Assembly: GCA_049652745.1 (NCBI GenBank)
Contig: JBASEY010000026.1
Span: 62,001 to 126,000, forward strand
Reading direction: 5' to 3'
Source of the DNA: JBASEY01 sp049652745
GTDB lineage: Bacteria > CSSED10-310
Length of the DNA: 64,000 bases
Part shown: piece after piece, positions 1 to 9,081 of the stretch
How positions within the stretch are numbered: position 1 is the stretch's first letter
Layout of the letters: the number at the start of each line of letters is the position of its first letter
Translations under genes and position numbers: made by a program
Notes under the pieces: generated by a model
What the model was told of the DNA's origin: nothing
Databases searched by the model: none
The model's input: the letters and a program-made list of their open reading frames with translations, nothing else

Positions 1-1
1 C

Positions 2-1726
2 ATAAAAAACTTCACAGAAAGCATCAATGATCAGATTTTAAAGGCTTTGGCAGAGCTTAACATAAAAGATATCGACATACCGGCTCTGGTACGCCCGCCG
101 GAAACGATCGACGCGGAGTTTGCCTTGCCTTGTTTTCCATTGGCGGCGGTTTTGCGCCAGTCGCCGGCGAAAATCGCGGCATCGATCGCATCCAAGATTC
201 CCGGTGCTAGCTGGTTAAAAAAGGTTGTTGCAGAAGGACCTTATTTAAATTTTAAAATCGACGAACCGGCACTGTTTCAAACAATGATCTCAAATATTCT
301 GCATAAAAAGGAACGATATGGTTACAGAGATCAGGAATGTCCTAAAACAATTTTAGTTGAATACTCATCACCGAATACGAATAAACCCCTTCATTTAGGC
401 CATGTGCGCAACAATGTTTTAGGCGCGGCGATAGTCAACCTTTTAAAAGCGGCAGGGCATACCGTCATTCCTGCCAGTATCCTGAATGATCGAGGCATCC
501 ATATCTGCAAAGCGATGGTTGCATACAGGCGCTACGCTGAAGGCCAAACACCATCGATCACGGGAATCAAAGGGGATCACTTCGTCGGGAGTATGTACGT
601 ACGGTTTGAAAAAGAGCTAAAAGAGCACCCGGAATTGATGGATGAGGCGCGTGAAATGCTGCGTGACTGGGAAAACGGTGACCCGGATACGCTGTCGTTA
701 TGGAAAATGCTTACCGACTGGGTATTGGAAGGTTTTGAGCAAACCTATAGACGCTTGGGATCGCATTTTGATGTTGTTCAACATGAGAGCCGAACCTATT
801 TATTGGGAAAAGAAATCATTGCCGAAGGACTGGAAAAAGGAGTTTTTTTTAAAAAGGAAGACAATTCGGTTTGGATAGACCTTACGGATGTCGGTCTCGA
901 TCAGAAAGCTCTCCTAAGGCAGGATGGAACATCCTTATACATAACTCAGGACTTGGGTGTAGCGATCGAACGCTTTAAAACACTGAATATCGACAAAGCA
1001 ATTTATGTTGTCGGTTCGGAACAAATATATCATTTCAAGGCGTTATTCGAAACCATGAAAAAATTTGGTTTTTCCTGGGCGGAGCAGTTTCGACATTTGA
1101 GCTATGGAATGGTCTATCTTCCGGAAGGAAAAATGAAGTCACGCGAAGGTAAAGTGGTGGATGCCGACGAATTGATGGATCAGATGCAGAAATTGTCTAG
1201 AAAGATCATGGATGAGTCTCATTTTCAAATCGAACCATCTGAAAGAGACGCCATTGCGGAAGCAATAGGATTGGGAGCGATTAAATATTATATTTTGAAA
1301 TTCAACCCCCAGAAAGATATTCATTTCGATCCGGAAAAATCGTTATCATTTGATGGAGCTACAGGAGCTTATATTCAATATTGTCATGCACGAATCCACT
1401 CTGTTCTGCAAAAAGCGTGTTTTGATCCCATTTCAGAATGGGATGCATCTCTTTTGGGTAACAGGGAGGAATTAGAAATAATTCGATCCTTGCTGTATTT
1501 GCCCGATACTATCCAAAGCGCCGCTGCCGAATTGAATCCATCGAAAGTGGCAACACATATCCTGGATCTGGCAAAAGCATTCAATGTTTTCTACACTCAT
1601 CATAGAATACTGGGTGCAGATTCACATGCTTTGACAAAAGCGCGATTGGCTCTATCTGCATCTGTCGCATACGGATTGAGATCGGGTTTACAAATACTTG
1701 GCATTGAAGCTGTTGAAGAAATGTAA
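2..1726 (+). CDS. argS: Arginyl-tRNA synthetase (5' end outside window)
   Basis: Class I aminoacyl-tRNA synthetase that charges tRNA-Arg with arginine using ATP. The HIGH-type signature is HLGH, in the stretch SSPNTNKPLHLGHVRN, and the KMSKS-type loop is KMKSREG. The N-terminal Add-1 tRNA D-loop domain and the C-terminal anticodon-binding helical domain (DALR type, ending around the KARLALSASVAYGL helix) are present. The reading frame stays open to the left edge with family-like residues (IKNFTESINDQILKAL), so the TTG at 47 is probably internal and the true start lies before base 1. The SSPNTNKPLHLGH form resembles the Bacteroidetes-type ArgS, from memory of the family. The gene is monocistronic here, and a promoter for the next gene follows directly. 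Confidence 0.95.
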   Translation: MKNFTESINDQILKALAELNIKDIDIPALVRPPETIDAEFALPCFPLAAVLRQSPAKIAASIASKIPGASWLKKVVAEGPYLNFKIDEPALFQTMISNILHKKERYGYRDQECPKTILVEYSSPNTNKPLHLGHVRNNVLGAAIVNLLKAAGHTVIPASILNDRGIHICKAMVAYRRYAEGQTPSITGIKGDHFVGSMYVRFEKELKEHPELMDEAREMLRDWENGDPDTLSLWKMLTDWVLEGFEQTYRRLGSHFDVVQHESRTYLLGKEIIAEGLEKGVFFKKEDNSVWIDLTDVGLDQKALLRQDGTSLYITQDLGVAIERFKTLNIDKAIYVVGSEQIYHFKALFETMKKFGFSWAEQFRHLSYGMVYLPEGKMKSREGKVVDADELMDQMQKLSRKIMDESHFQIEPSERDAIAEAIGLGAIKYYILKFNPQKDIHFDPEKSLSFDGATGAYIQYCHARIHSVLQKACFDPISEWDASLLGNREELEIIRSLLYLPDTIQSAAAELNPSKVATHILDLAKAFNVFYTHHRILGADSHALTKARLALSASVAYGLRSGLQILGIEAVEEM

Positions 1727-1739
1727 AGATATTCTCTGA

Positions 1740-1768
1740 TTGACATTTTTTCTAATAACTTCAATAAT
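1740..1768 (+). promoter_or_regulatory. Sigma-70-type promoter of the PEGA/TonB-like gene
   Basis: TTGACA at 1740-1745, a 17-nt spacer and AATAAT at 1763-1768 (five of six matches to TATAAT), 28 bp upstream of the ATG at 1797. Read from sequence only. Confidence 0.5.
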
Positions 1769-1776
1769 TATTGAAG
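1759..1776. promoter_or_regulatory. 18-bp perfect palindrome over the -10 box
   Basis: CTTCAATAATTATTGAAG reads identically on both strands and covers the -10 box of the promoter above. A dimeric repressor site is the simplest reading. The regulator is unknown. Confidence 0.4.
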
Positions 1777-1796
1777 GATGCGTGGGGATATAAAAT

Positions 1797-2855
1797 ATGA
1801 AAATGACGATATTATTGGCAATATCAATAATAATGACCTTGATGTCTGCTGGTTCGCTTCATGCTGAATGGCTTGTCATCAACACGTTGCCGTCAGGTGC
1901 GAAAGTGACGGTAAACGACTCTATGCAAGGTTTTTCACCTATAAGAATAGAAGGGCAATCCGGCCAGACTATTCGCTTGGCCATATCGTTCAGCGCAGTC
2001 GGAGCATTTTATTTTGATCATAAGTTTACCGAGAACCAAACCATTTTTATCGATCTTGAACATCAACAAGAAATCAGTGAAAAAGAATTTTGGGAAAAAA
2101 ACACACTATCTGTTGTACCGAAAAAGGTTGAACCGACGGCAACCGCCAAAGTTCTGATCAGCGCTGTTCTAAAAGAAATTGCTCCACCTTTGGCTGTCCC
2201 GGCGAATCTTCGACATGAATCAGGGGATGTTATTTATAATTTATCGATCGATGCCAAAGGAAAAGTGATCGGCGCTGATTTGATAACGGAATGCTCCAAT
2301 GATGAATTAAAAAATTATTTTGAGCTATGGATATCGAAGTGGATTTTCGATCCGGCTGTTTTAGACGGTGAGCCGAAAGAAAGTCAGACCAAAATAAAAA
2401 TCAGCTACACAATGGAAAAAGGGGAATTCATTTTACCGTCATATGATCTAACGTTGCAGGCTGTTGTTGAGACAGCCGTAAAGGATGAAGTGCCTGAAGA
2501 CGCGAAGTTTCCGACCCAGCCGGTCGATATTCAATATTATTCCGAGAAACAGGTCGATCGTAAAGCTGTTGTTTTCAAGCCGCCGATGCCGGGTGATATG
2601 CCGATTGAAATTATCAATCTGAATATGAGTGGTATTGCGGAGTATATGATCTTCATCGATCAGGAGGGTAATATTGACAAGGTTGACATTATAACCGGTA
2701 CGGGAAATCAAAGTCTTGATACATTTATAATCCAGATGATAAAAAAATCGTATTGGGAACCCGCAATAATCGATGAAAAGCCGGTCGGCTATGAAAGAAG
2801 CCTGACAGTTGATTATAATACAGCAGCAATCCGATTCACTTTTCCGAATCTGTAA
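1797..2855 (+). CDS. Secreted PEGA-domain protein with two TonB C-terminal-like domains
   Basis: 352 residues. A signal peptide (about residues 1-23, ending SLHAEW) is followed by a PEGA-like beta domain (WLVINTLPSGAKVTVND, about 23-90). Two TonB C-terminal-type domains follow, at roughly 130-205 and 265-345. Each has the pattern of a beta strand, a D-x-x-G-K/N-I/V turn and a final WxFDPA or YWEPA strand. There is no cytoplasmic anchor helix as in true TonB, so energy transduction is unlikely. A periplasmic binding or envelope-structure role is inferred. It is transcribed alone from a near-consensus promoter and its stop lies 5 bp from the convergent MauE-like gene. Confidence 0.75.
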   Translation: MKMTILLAISIIMTLMSAGSLHAEWLVINTLPSGAKVTVNDSMQGFSPIRIEGQSGQTIRLAISFSAVGAFYFDHKFTENQTIFIDLEHQQEISEKEFWEKNTLSVVPKKVEPTATAKVLISAVLKEIAPPLAVPANLRHESGDVIYNLSIDAKGKVIGADLITECSNDELKNYFELWISKWIFDPAVLDGEPKESQTKIKISYTMEKGEFILPSYDLTLQAVVETAVKDEVPEDAKFPTQPVDIQYYSEKQVDRKAVVFKPPMPGDMPIEIINLNMSGIAEYMIFIDQEGNIDKVDIITGTGNQSLDTFIIQMIKKSYWEPAIIDEKPVGYERSLTVDYNTAAIRFTFPNL

Positions 2856-2860
2856 TTTTG

Positions 2861-3370
2861 TTATGTATGCCGGCGGCGCTTCATTCGTTTATGCATTAAG
2901 GTAAACGAACCCAAGGAAGCCGATAGAAAAAGAATATCTCGGATCAGATCACATATCGTTCGGATTTGAACAAATGTCAGCCCAAACATTTGCGGCCAAA
3001 CAGCTCGAATCTTCAGTGTTATTCGATGGCAAAGATCACTTTCAGGGCTTCCTCCGAAGCAGCCGCATTCAAAATCGATTCCGCGGATCAAGTTGATGGT
3101 CAGCAGAATCATGAAGAAAACAAGGATCAATGAGATGCCCAAGGCTGCGCCGCGTGGAGCGATACCTGTGATCAGGCAAAGACCAAACACCAATTCAACC
3201 GATGGCAGTAAAATAGCAGCAATATTTATTATTGCGCCCGGCGCCAGATGATATTGATAAATATCGAGAGCAAGTCTGCAGGGATTCATGATTTTGGTCA
3301 GAGCTGCATATACAAAGACAAGACCCACAAACCAGCGAAGACACCATTCAAGAATCCTGGCGCTATTCAT
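2861..3370 (-). CDS. MauE/DoxX-family membrane protein
   Basis: 169 residues with four predicted membrane segments. It carries the FECGCFGG motif (about residues 102-109) that resembles the CGCFG loop of MauE/DoxX-type redox-associated membrane proteins. I chose the ATG at 3370 because a GGAGG lies 7 bases upstream and the start overlaps the stop of the upstream rhodanese gene (ATGAATAG), showing translational coupling. A longer frame back to 3460 would overlap the rhodanese by about 100 bp and is unlikely. MauE-like proteins are thought to handle electrons or disulfides across the membrane. Pairing with a rhodanese suggests sulfur or thiol chemistry in the periplasm, which is inference. Confidence 0.7.
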   Translation of the reverse strand: MNSARILEWCLRWFVGLVFVYAALTKIMNPCRLALDIYQYHLAPGAIINIAAILLPSVELVFGLCLITGIAPRGAALGISLILVFFMILLTINLIRGIDFECGCFGGSPESDLCHRITLKIRAVWPQMFGLTFVQIRTICDLIRDILFLSASLGSFTLMHKRMKRRRHT

Positions 3371-3866
3371 CAGTATTATCCTCCGTAATCTCGATAGGGC
3401 GTCCGGCGTTTTTCCATCCAAGCAAACCCTGAAAATAAACAGAAACATTTTGATAGCCATATTCTTGTAGAATGACCATCAGATCCGAAGCATCGTAGCA
3501 TTCAGGTCCGGAACAATACAGAATCAACTGAGTATCGATTGGAAAGATGGCTGCAAAATCATGGATGATCTCATCGGCCTTTCCAACGGGAAGATTGAAT
3601 GCTCTGGGAATATGGCCTGCATCATACTCAGTCGATGTCCTTGCATCGACGAAAACAGCTTTTGATCGAAGATATGAATCCAGCACGTCGACGTCATCGA
3701 TCGGGTTTAGTGATGCGATACAAATTTCTCCGGCATGAACAAGACCTTTATCAGGATTCCATTGACCAAACAGAGGGATTCCTTCGGGGTTTACTATGTT
3801 TAGGACAGTTCCCAGGATAATGGATACCGTTAAAAGGATTATAAGCTCAGCGAAATAGCGAACCAT
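3363..3866 (-). CDS. Membrane-anchored rhodanese-domain protein
   Basis: 167 residues. An N-terminal membrane helix (about 5-27) is followed by one rhodanese domain (about 55-160) with the active-site loop YCSGPECYDAS (catalytic Cys near residue 116) and the upstream DARTSTEYDAGHIPRA motif. Rhodaneses transfer sulfane sulfur through a Cys persulfide. The helix places the domain outside the cytoplasmic membrane if the N-terminus is inside. AGGAG lies 8 nt before the ATG. The gene overlaps the MauE-like gene by 8 nt, so the two form an operon. Confidence 0.85.
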   Translation of the reverse strand: MVRYFAELIILLTVSIILGTVLNIVNPEGIPLFGQWNPDKGLVHAGEICIASLNPIDDVDVLDSYLRSKAVFVDARTSTEYDAGHIPRAFNLPVGKADEIIHDFAAIFPIDTQLILYCSGPECYDASDLMVILQEYGYQNVSVYFQGLLGWKNAGRPIEITEDNTDE

Positions 3867-3903
3867 ACGTTTTCTCCTGTTTTAAATTCATCGGCAAACT
3901 CCT

Positions 3904-4293
3904 TTATTGGTTACGGCTGGAACCCTCTTTAAGTTCTATCAAATTGCCACCTGTATCCTGAATAAAAATAACATCACCGGACTTTCGCACAAATCGTCGA
4001 ATAGTCATTCCATGGGATTCAGCACGCTTAATAACGGCGGCCCTGTCATCACAATCAAAGCAAAGATGCTGTATAGCTCCCGGGCTTGGCAGGTTCGGTG
4101 AAATGAAAACTTCGATCAGGCTGTTTCCTGCATCGTAAACTCTGACATGTACCGGAAAATCCTGATGAAACAATTGACGCATGGTTTCCGGTTCCACATC
4201 AAAGCTATATGCATGCTTTAATTTTAAAACTGATTCAAACAAATTAACGGCGGATTCGATCGAATGAACCGTTATGCAACTATGAAGAAGCAT
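3904..4293 (-). CDS. VOC-superfamily (glyoxalase/bleomycin-resistance fold) protein
   Basis: 129 residues forming one paired beta-alpha-beta-beta-beta unit set. Candidate metal ligands are His near residue 5 (HSCITVHS), Glu in SLIEVFI, His in IQHLCFDCDD and Glu in NLIELKEG. The pattern fits metal-dependent VOC enzymes such as glyoxalase I or methylmalonyl-CoA epimerase. The exact substrate cannot be told. It lies 14 bp downstream of hutU on the same strand and its AGGAG ribosome site sits in that gap, so it is probably cotranscribed with hutU. Confidence 0.75.
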   Translation of the reverse strand: MLLHSCITVHSIESAVNLFESVLKLKHAYSFDVEPETMRQLFHQDFPVHVRVYDAGNSLIEVFISPNLPSPGAIQHLCFDCDDRAAVIKRAESHGMTIRRFVRKSGDVIFIQDTGGNLIELKEGSSRNQ

Positions 4294-4307
4294 GGAATTT
4301 ATCTCCT

Positions 4308-6344
4308 TTACGACAAACGGGGCATATTTTTATTTAAAGCGCTGCTGACGATCGAGTCGGAAGCGTGGTGCGGCAAGGTGACCTTTAAGTCGGGGTTCGA
4401 ACGCATTGCGGCTTTGATCGCATGGAGTGCTCCAGGGTTTTGTGCCCATGCCCGTCGAGCAATGCCGTTGTTGACATCCCATTCGATCATTTCTTGGATG
4501 CGACGATCCGCCAGCTCGGACCCATCGAGCACCATTCCAAATCCTCCATTGACGACTTCTCCCCAGCCAACACCGCCGCCATTGTGAAGGCTGACCCAAG
4601 TCGCACCTCTCATCGCATCACCGATTACATTATGAACCGCCATATCGGCGGTGCGATTCGAACCGTCTCGAATATTAGCGGTTTCTCGAAACGGTGAATC
4701 CGTTCCAGAGACATCATGGTGGTCCCTACCTAATACAACTGGGCCTCGAATGATTCCTTCACGAATGGCTTTGTTGAATTCGAGAGCAATTCGGATTCTG
4801 CCCTCTTCGTTTGAGTATAGAATTCTTGCTTGAGAGCCGACGACGAGGTTGTGTTCTGCGGCAGCTTCAATCCAGATGAGATTGTCATTTAATTGAAGAA
4901 GAATTTCTGGATCAGCGTTATTCTTCATGTTTCTCAACACATCCGCAGCAATTTTGTCCGTAGTCAATAAATCCTTGGGATCACCTGAACAACAAACCCA
5001 GCGGAACGGGCCAAAGCCATAATCAAAGCAGAGAGGACCCATAATATCTTCGACATAGGATGGATACCGGAATGATCCGTCAGGGTTTACCAAGTTTTCG
5101 GCGCCGGCTCGGGAAGCTTCCAGAAGAAAGGCATTGCCGTAATCCCAAAAATGCAGGCCGTTTTCAGCCAATTTATTGATAGCTTTGACTTGGCGTTTCA
5201 ACGATTCTTGAACACGAAGTTTGAATTCGGCGGGATCTTCTTTCATCATTTTTATGGACTCATCCAGACTGATCCCAGCGGGGTAATAACCTCCGCCATA
5301 AGGGTTGTGTAAAGATGTCTGATCGGAGCCCAATTCAACTTGAATACCTGCTTCCAATATTTTTTCCCATAAATCGACAATGTTGCCGAGGTATCCGATC
5401 GAAACGCGTTCACGGTTTTTTTGAGCGGTTTCGATGCATTTCATCAACTTGTCCAGGTCAAGGGCGATTTCCGTCAACCATCCTTGTCGATGACGGGTGT
5501 ATAGAGGTTTCGGATTTATCTCAGCGATAATATTCACCGTGCCGGCAATAACGCCGGCTTTTGCCTGAGCGCCGGACATACCGCCAAGCCCGGAAGTGAC
5601 AAATGTAATCCCTTTGGCGGATGTTTCAGGGGACTGACCAAGGTATTTTCTGGCCGCATTCAGGATAGTGATCGTCGTTCCATGAACGATTCCTTGAGGG
5701 CCGATATACATATAACTGCCTGCCGTCATCTGCCCGTAGGATGTCACACCGAGGCTGTTATATCTCAGGTAATCCTCCGGTTTTGAATAATTCGGTATCA
5801 TCATTCCGTTCGTCACAACGACTCGGGGAGCCCATTCGGTTGAAGGAAACAGACCCATCGGATGGCCGGAATACATCACAAGGGTCTGGTTCGTGTTCAT
5901 TTCCGAAAGATATTTCATCGTGAGCAGATATTGAGCCCAGTTTTGAAAAACAGCGCCGTTGCCGCCATAGGTGATCAATTCATGCGGGTGCTGTGCCACC
6001 TCCGGATCCAAATTGTTCTGTATCATCAGCATAATCGCTGCCGCTTCTTTGCATTTGGCAGGATATTCGTCTATCGGTCGAGCATACATCGGATAGGTCG
6101 GTCTGAACCGTCGCATGATGATTCTTCCCTCTTCAATCAACTCCGATGCAAATTCATCGGCAAGCTCCTGATGAAAATGCTCGGGGAAGTACCGCAATGC
6201 ATTGCGAACGGCTAATTCACATTCATCACGGGTCAGAACGAGCGGCCGTCGAGGGGCATGATTGACCGTATCATCCTGCCGAGGCATCGGCGGTAAAACC
6301 GTGGGGATGCCTTGAGTGATTTGTTGTCGAAATGTATTACTCAT
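4308..6344 (-). CDS. hutU: Urocanate hydratase
   Basis: 678 residues, the longer urocanase form (the classic HutU has about 555). It converts urocanate to imidazolonepropionate in histidine degradation using NAD+ as an electrophile. Visible family signatures are GGNGAVFQNWAQY, the NAD-binding GLGGMSGAQ, DQTSLHNPYGGGYYPAG, the active-site segment FRWVCCSGD and GATWVSLHNGGGVGWGE near the C-terminus. AGGAG precedes the ATG. No hutH, hutI or formimidoylglutamate hydrolase gene is in the window, so the rest of the pathway must lie elsewhere or be absent. Confidence 0.95.
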   Translation of the reverse strand: MSNTFRQQITQGIPTVLPPMPRQDDTVNHAPRRPLVLTRDECELAVRNALRYFPEHFHQELADEFASELIEEGRIIMRRFRPTYPMYARPIDEYPAKCKEAAAIMLMIQNNLDPEVAQHPHELITYGGNGAVFQNWAQYLLTMKYLSEMNTNQTLVMYSGHPMGLFPSTEWAPRVVVTNGMMIPNYSKPEDYLRYNSLGVTSYGQMTAGSYMYIGPQGIVHGTTITILNAARKYLGQSPETSAKGITFVTSGLGGMSGAQAKAGVIAGTVNIIAEINPKPLYTRHRQGWLTEIALDLDKLMKCIETAQKNRERVSIGYLGNIVDLWEKILEAGIQVELGSDQTSLHNPYGGGYYPAGISLDESIKMMKEDPAEFKLRVQESLKRQVKAINKLAENGLHFWDYGNAFLLEASRAGAENLVNPDGSFRYPSYVEDIMGPLCFDYGFGPFRWVCCSGDPKDLLTTDKIAADVLRNMKNNADPEILLQLNDNLIWIEAAAEHNLVVGSQARILYSNEEGRIRIALEFNKAIREGIIRGPVVLGRDHHDVSGTDSPFRETANIRDGSNRTADMAVHNVIGDAMRGATWVSLHNGGGVGWGEVVNGGFGMVLDGSELADRRIQEMIEWDVNNGIARRAWAQNPGALHAIKAAMRSNPDLKVTLPHHASDSIVSSALNKNMPRLS

Positions 6345-6459
6345 GATAATTCTCCTTTCAGAGAGAACGCTATGACGCGCCGTCTGCCTAATCTATACAA
6401 AAAGTCTGTCCTTTTTACCAGTGAGAGTGATCAGGTTTCGAGAGTATCATTTGTTCAAG

Positions 6460-6488
6460 CTGCAAGAGAAGTCTTTTTAGTTTATAAT
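6460..6488 (+). promoter_or_regulatory. Candidate promoter of mnmG-rsmG
   Basis: A perfect TATAAT at 6483-6488 is preceded by a weak CTGCAA -35 box (6460-6465) at 17 nt. It would give a very short leader before the ATG at 6509. The -10 box is good and the -35 box is poor. Confidence 0.35.
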
Positions 6489-6508
6489 CGTCCGTTGAGG
6501 GATGATGC

Positions 6509-8404
6509 ATGAAACGTGATAATTTTAAAAAAGGATTTGATGTCACGGTTGTCGGTGCCGGGCACGCCGGCATCGAAGCGGCGGTGGCCGCCGCAAGGCT
6601 GGGAATGAAAACGATCCTGATCACGATGAACCTGGAAACCATCGGGCACATGCCCTGCAATCCTGCTATCGGCGGACTGGGAAAAAGTCAAATTGTCCGA
6701 GAAATAGATGCGCTTGGTGGGTGTATCGGGCGGCTTGCCGATCTGACGGCAATCCAGTTCAGGTTGTTAAATAGAAAAAAAGGGCCCGCCGTTTGGTCTC
6801 TTAGAACACAAAATGACAAGGTTAAATATCGACAGGCTTGTCAGAATCTTCTTTTTTCACAAAACAATTTGACCGTTATCCAAGATGAAGTCATCGATTT
6901 GGTGGCCGATGGCGGAAAATGCCGCGGAGTTGTGACGGCGTTTAGCGATCGTATTCCAACGAAGACAGTTATCATTACCCCGGGAACTTTTTTAAATGGA
7001 AAAATATTTCTTGGGCTGAATGAGTATAGCGCGGGACGCTTAGGTGAATTTCCGGCGGACAGTTTGTCTCAATCGTTAAAAAACAACGGTCTGAAACTGG
7101 ATCGATTAAAGACTGGAACACCCTGTAGGATCGATAGAAGAACCATTGATTGGAAAGAGTTGGAACCTCAACCAGGCGATGACGAACATCCTTTTTTTTC
7201 ACATTGGGTCAGGCCTGATTCTCTCCTTCCTCAGATCGTCTGTCATCTGACATATACCAATCTCCAAACGCATGAAATCATACGCAGCGGTATGGATAGA
7301 TCACCGTTGTACACAGGACGAATCACCGGGATTGGTCCTCGCTATTGTCCATCGATCGAAGATAAAGTTATGAGATTTCCCGATAAAGACAGACACCAAA
7401 TTTTTCTGGAGCCAGAGGGTCTGGATTCGATTGAAATTTACGCAAACGGAATTTCGACAAGTCTGCCTTACGATGTCCAGACCGATTTGTTGCATTCGAT
7501 CAAAGGTCTGGAAAAAGCTGAGATGATTCGACCTGCTTATGCAGTCGAATATGATTTTGTTCAACCGACCCAACTAAAACCCACCCTGGAATGTAAAGTT
7601 CTCGAAAACGTCTTTCTTGCCGGTCAAATCAACGGAACGTCGGGATACGAAGAAGCAGCCGCTCAGGGCCTCGTTGCGGGTATAAACGCTGTTTTGAAAC
7701 TGAAACAGGAAGAACCGATCGTTTTTTCGCGTGACCAGGCATATATCGGTGTGATGATAGATGACTTGGTGACGAAAGGGGTGGATGAGCCCTATCGCAT
7801 GTTCACCTCCCGGGCGGAATACAGGCTCCAGCTTCGTTGTGACAATGCTGATAGTCGATTGACGGAAACAGGTTTTAAAGTGGGCTTGATAACCCGGGAT
7901 CAGTATGATGGCTATTTGCATAAAAAGCAGCTTGTTGAACAGGAGATACATCGGCTGGAAAGCACGAAAATTACGCCCTCCCAACACAATCTGAAGCTAT
8001 TTGAAAAAGCTTCGCTTCCATTGGTCAACCGGCAATTATCCTTGAAAGAGTTATTGAAGCGCCAAGAATTTGATTATACCGATTTGGGTGAACTCGGTAT
8101 GGATAACCCTGCTTTCCCTGCAGAACTTGTTCAAAACATCATGACGATGATTCGATATGAGGGGTATATTCAACGAGAAATAGACGATGTCAAACAATTC
8201 AGCAAACTGGAAAAAATACGTATACCCGACCATTTTGATTACATGTCGTCTACAGCCCTCTCAGTGGAAGTGCGGCAAAAATTACATGAAATACGACCCG
8301 TTTCTTTGGGCCAGGCTTCCAGAATCCCCGGTGTGACACCCGCCGCTATATCGGTGTTGTCGCTTCTGATTCAAAAGATGACCAAACAGGACCAGCCGAC
8401 ATGA
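6509..8404 (+). CDS. mnmG: tRNA uridine-5-carboxymethylaminomethyl modification enzyme MnmG (GidA)
   Basis: 631 residues. FAD protein that, with MnmE, builds the cmnm5 group at wobble U34 of tRNAs. The dinucleotide-binding motif VGAGHAGIEAA lies at residues about 14-24, followed by MPCNPAIGGLGKS and the RLKTGTPCRID segment that carries an active-site Cys. GQINGTSGYEEAAAQGL and the C-terminal helical domain that binds MnmE and tRNA are also present. A GAGG sequence lies a few bases upstream of the ATG. Its stop overlaps the rsmG start (ATGA). Its partner mnmE lies about 2 kb away on the opposite strand. Confidence 0.97.
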   Translation: MKRDNFKKGFDVTVVGAGHAGIEAAVAAARLGMKTILITMNLETIGHMPCNPAIGGLGKSQIVREIDALGGCIGRLADLTAIQFRLLNRKKGPAVWSLRTQNDKVKYRQACQNLLFSQNNLTVIQDEVIDLVADGGKCRGVVTAFSDRIPTKTVIITPGTFLNGKIFLGLNEYSAGRLGEFPADSLSQSLKNNGLKLDRLKTGTPCRIDRRTIDWKELEPQPGDDEHPFFSHWVRPDSLLPQIVCHLTYTNLQTHEIIRSGMDRSPLYTGRITGIGPRYCPSIEDKVMRFPDKDRHQIFLEPEGLDSIEIYANGISTSLPYDVQTDLLHSIKGLEKAEMIRPAYAVEYDFVQPTQLKPTLECKVLENVFLAGQINGTSGYEEAAAQGLVAGINAVLKLKQEEPIVFSRDQAYIGVMIDDLVTKGVDEPYRMFTSRAEYRLQLRCDNADSRLTETGFKVGLITRDQYDGYLHKKQLVEQEIHRLESTKITPSQHNLKLFEKASLPLVNRQLSLKELLKRQEFDYTDLGELGMDNPAFPAELVQNIMTMIRYEGYIQREIDDVKQFSKLEKIRIPDHFDYMSSTALSVEVRQKLHEIRPVSLGQASRIPGVTPAAISVLSLLIQKMTKQDQPT

Positions 8405-9081
8405 AAATGTCAGTAGTTGAAAAGTATATTCAGCAATATTTTCCGTGGGCCGATCCCGACTCCGGAGAACGGATTGAGGTTTACTTGAATGAGCTGGGAA
8501 AATGGAATCGGAGTATCAACTTAACCGGTATACCGCAGGAAGACTGGATGGAGAAAATCGTCGTTGAATCTGCTGTGTTGTTGAAGCCGATCATGGAAGA
8601 CAACGCGCTTGCTAAGCCGGGCGCAATCTGGGTTGACATGGGAACAGGGGCGGGAATTCCCGGCTTGATTATCGCTGCTCTGCTGCCGTCGCAAGCCCTG
8701 TTTTTGATCGATATAAAACAAAAAAAAATTGATTTTTTAAGTGTTGTCGCTGCGAAAATGGTTTTAAAAAATGTCATTGTCCTACAAAGCCGCCTTGAAA
8801 CTATCAGCGAAGTATACCCGATATTGAAAGGCAGCGTGAACGTGTTTTTCTCACGGGCGTTGGCTGATATCGATAAGCTGGTCGAATATGCAAGCCCTTT
8901 GGCTGCTCCCGACGCTGTATTGATTTCCCCGAGGGGAAGAGCGAATATAAATAATCAAATGAGGGTTATCTCAGGAAACGGAGAATCTTGGTCAGGAAAT
9001 ATTTGTAATCTACAAATACCGGGTTACAATCGGGATATGACATGTGTGAAACTCGTGCTGGAGTCAACGGATAATGATTAA
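8401..9081 (+). CDS. rsmG: 16S rRNA (guanine-527-N7)-methyltransferase RsmG (GidB)
   Basis: 226 residues. SAM-dependent methylation of G527 in 16S rRNA. The SAM-binding motif WVDMGTGAGIPGL is near residue 78, followed by the LIDIKQKK acidic loop and the VFFSRALADIDKL segment typical of RsmG. It starts in a 4-nt ATGA overlap with mnmG, so it is translationally coupled. It overlaps the following membrane-protein gene by 8 nt. Confidence 0.95.
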   Translation: MKMSVVEKYIQQYFPWADPDSGERIEVYLNELGKWNRSINLTGIPQEDWMEKIVVESAVLLKPIMEDNALAKPGAIWVDMGTGAGIPGLIIAALLPSQALFLIDIKQKKIDFLSVVAAKMVLKNVIVLQSRLETISEVYPILKGSVNVFFSRALADIDKLVEYASPLAAPDAVLISPRGRANINNQMRVISGNGESWSGNICNLQIPGYNRDMTCVKLVLESTDND

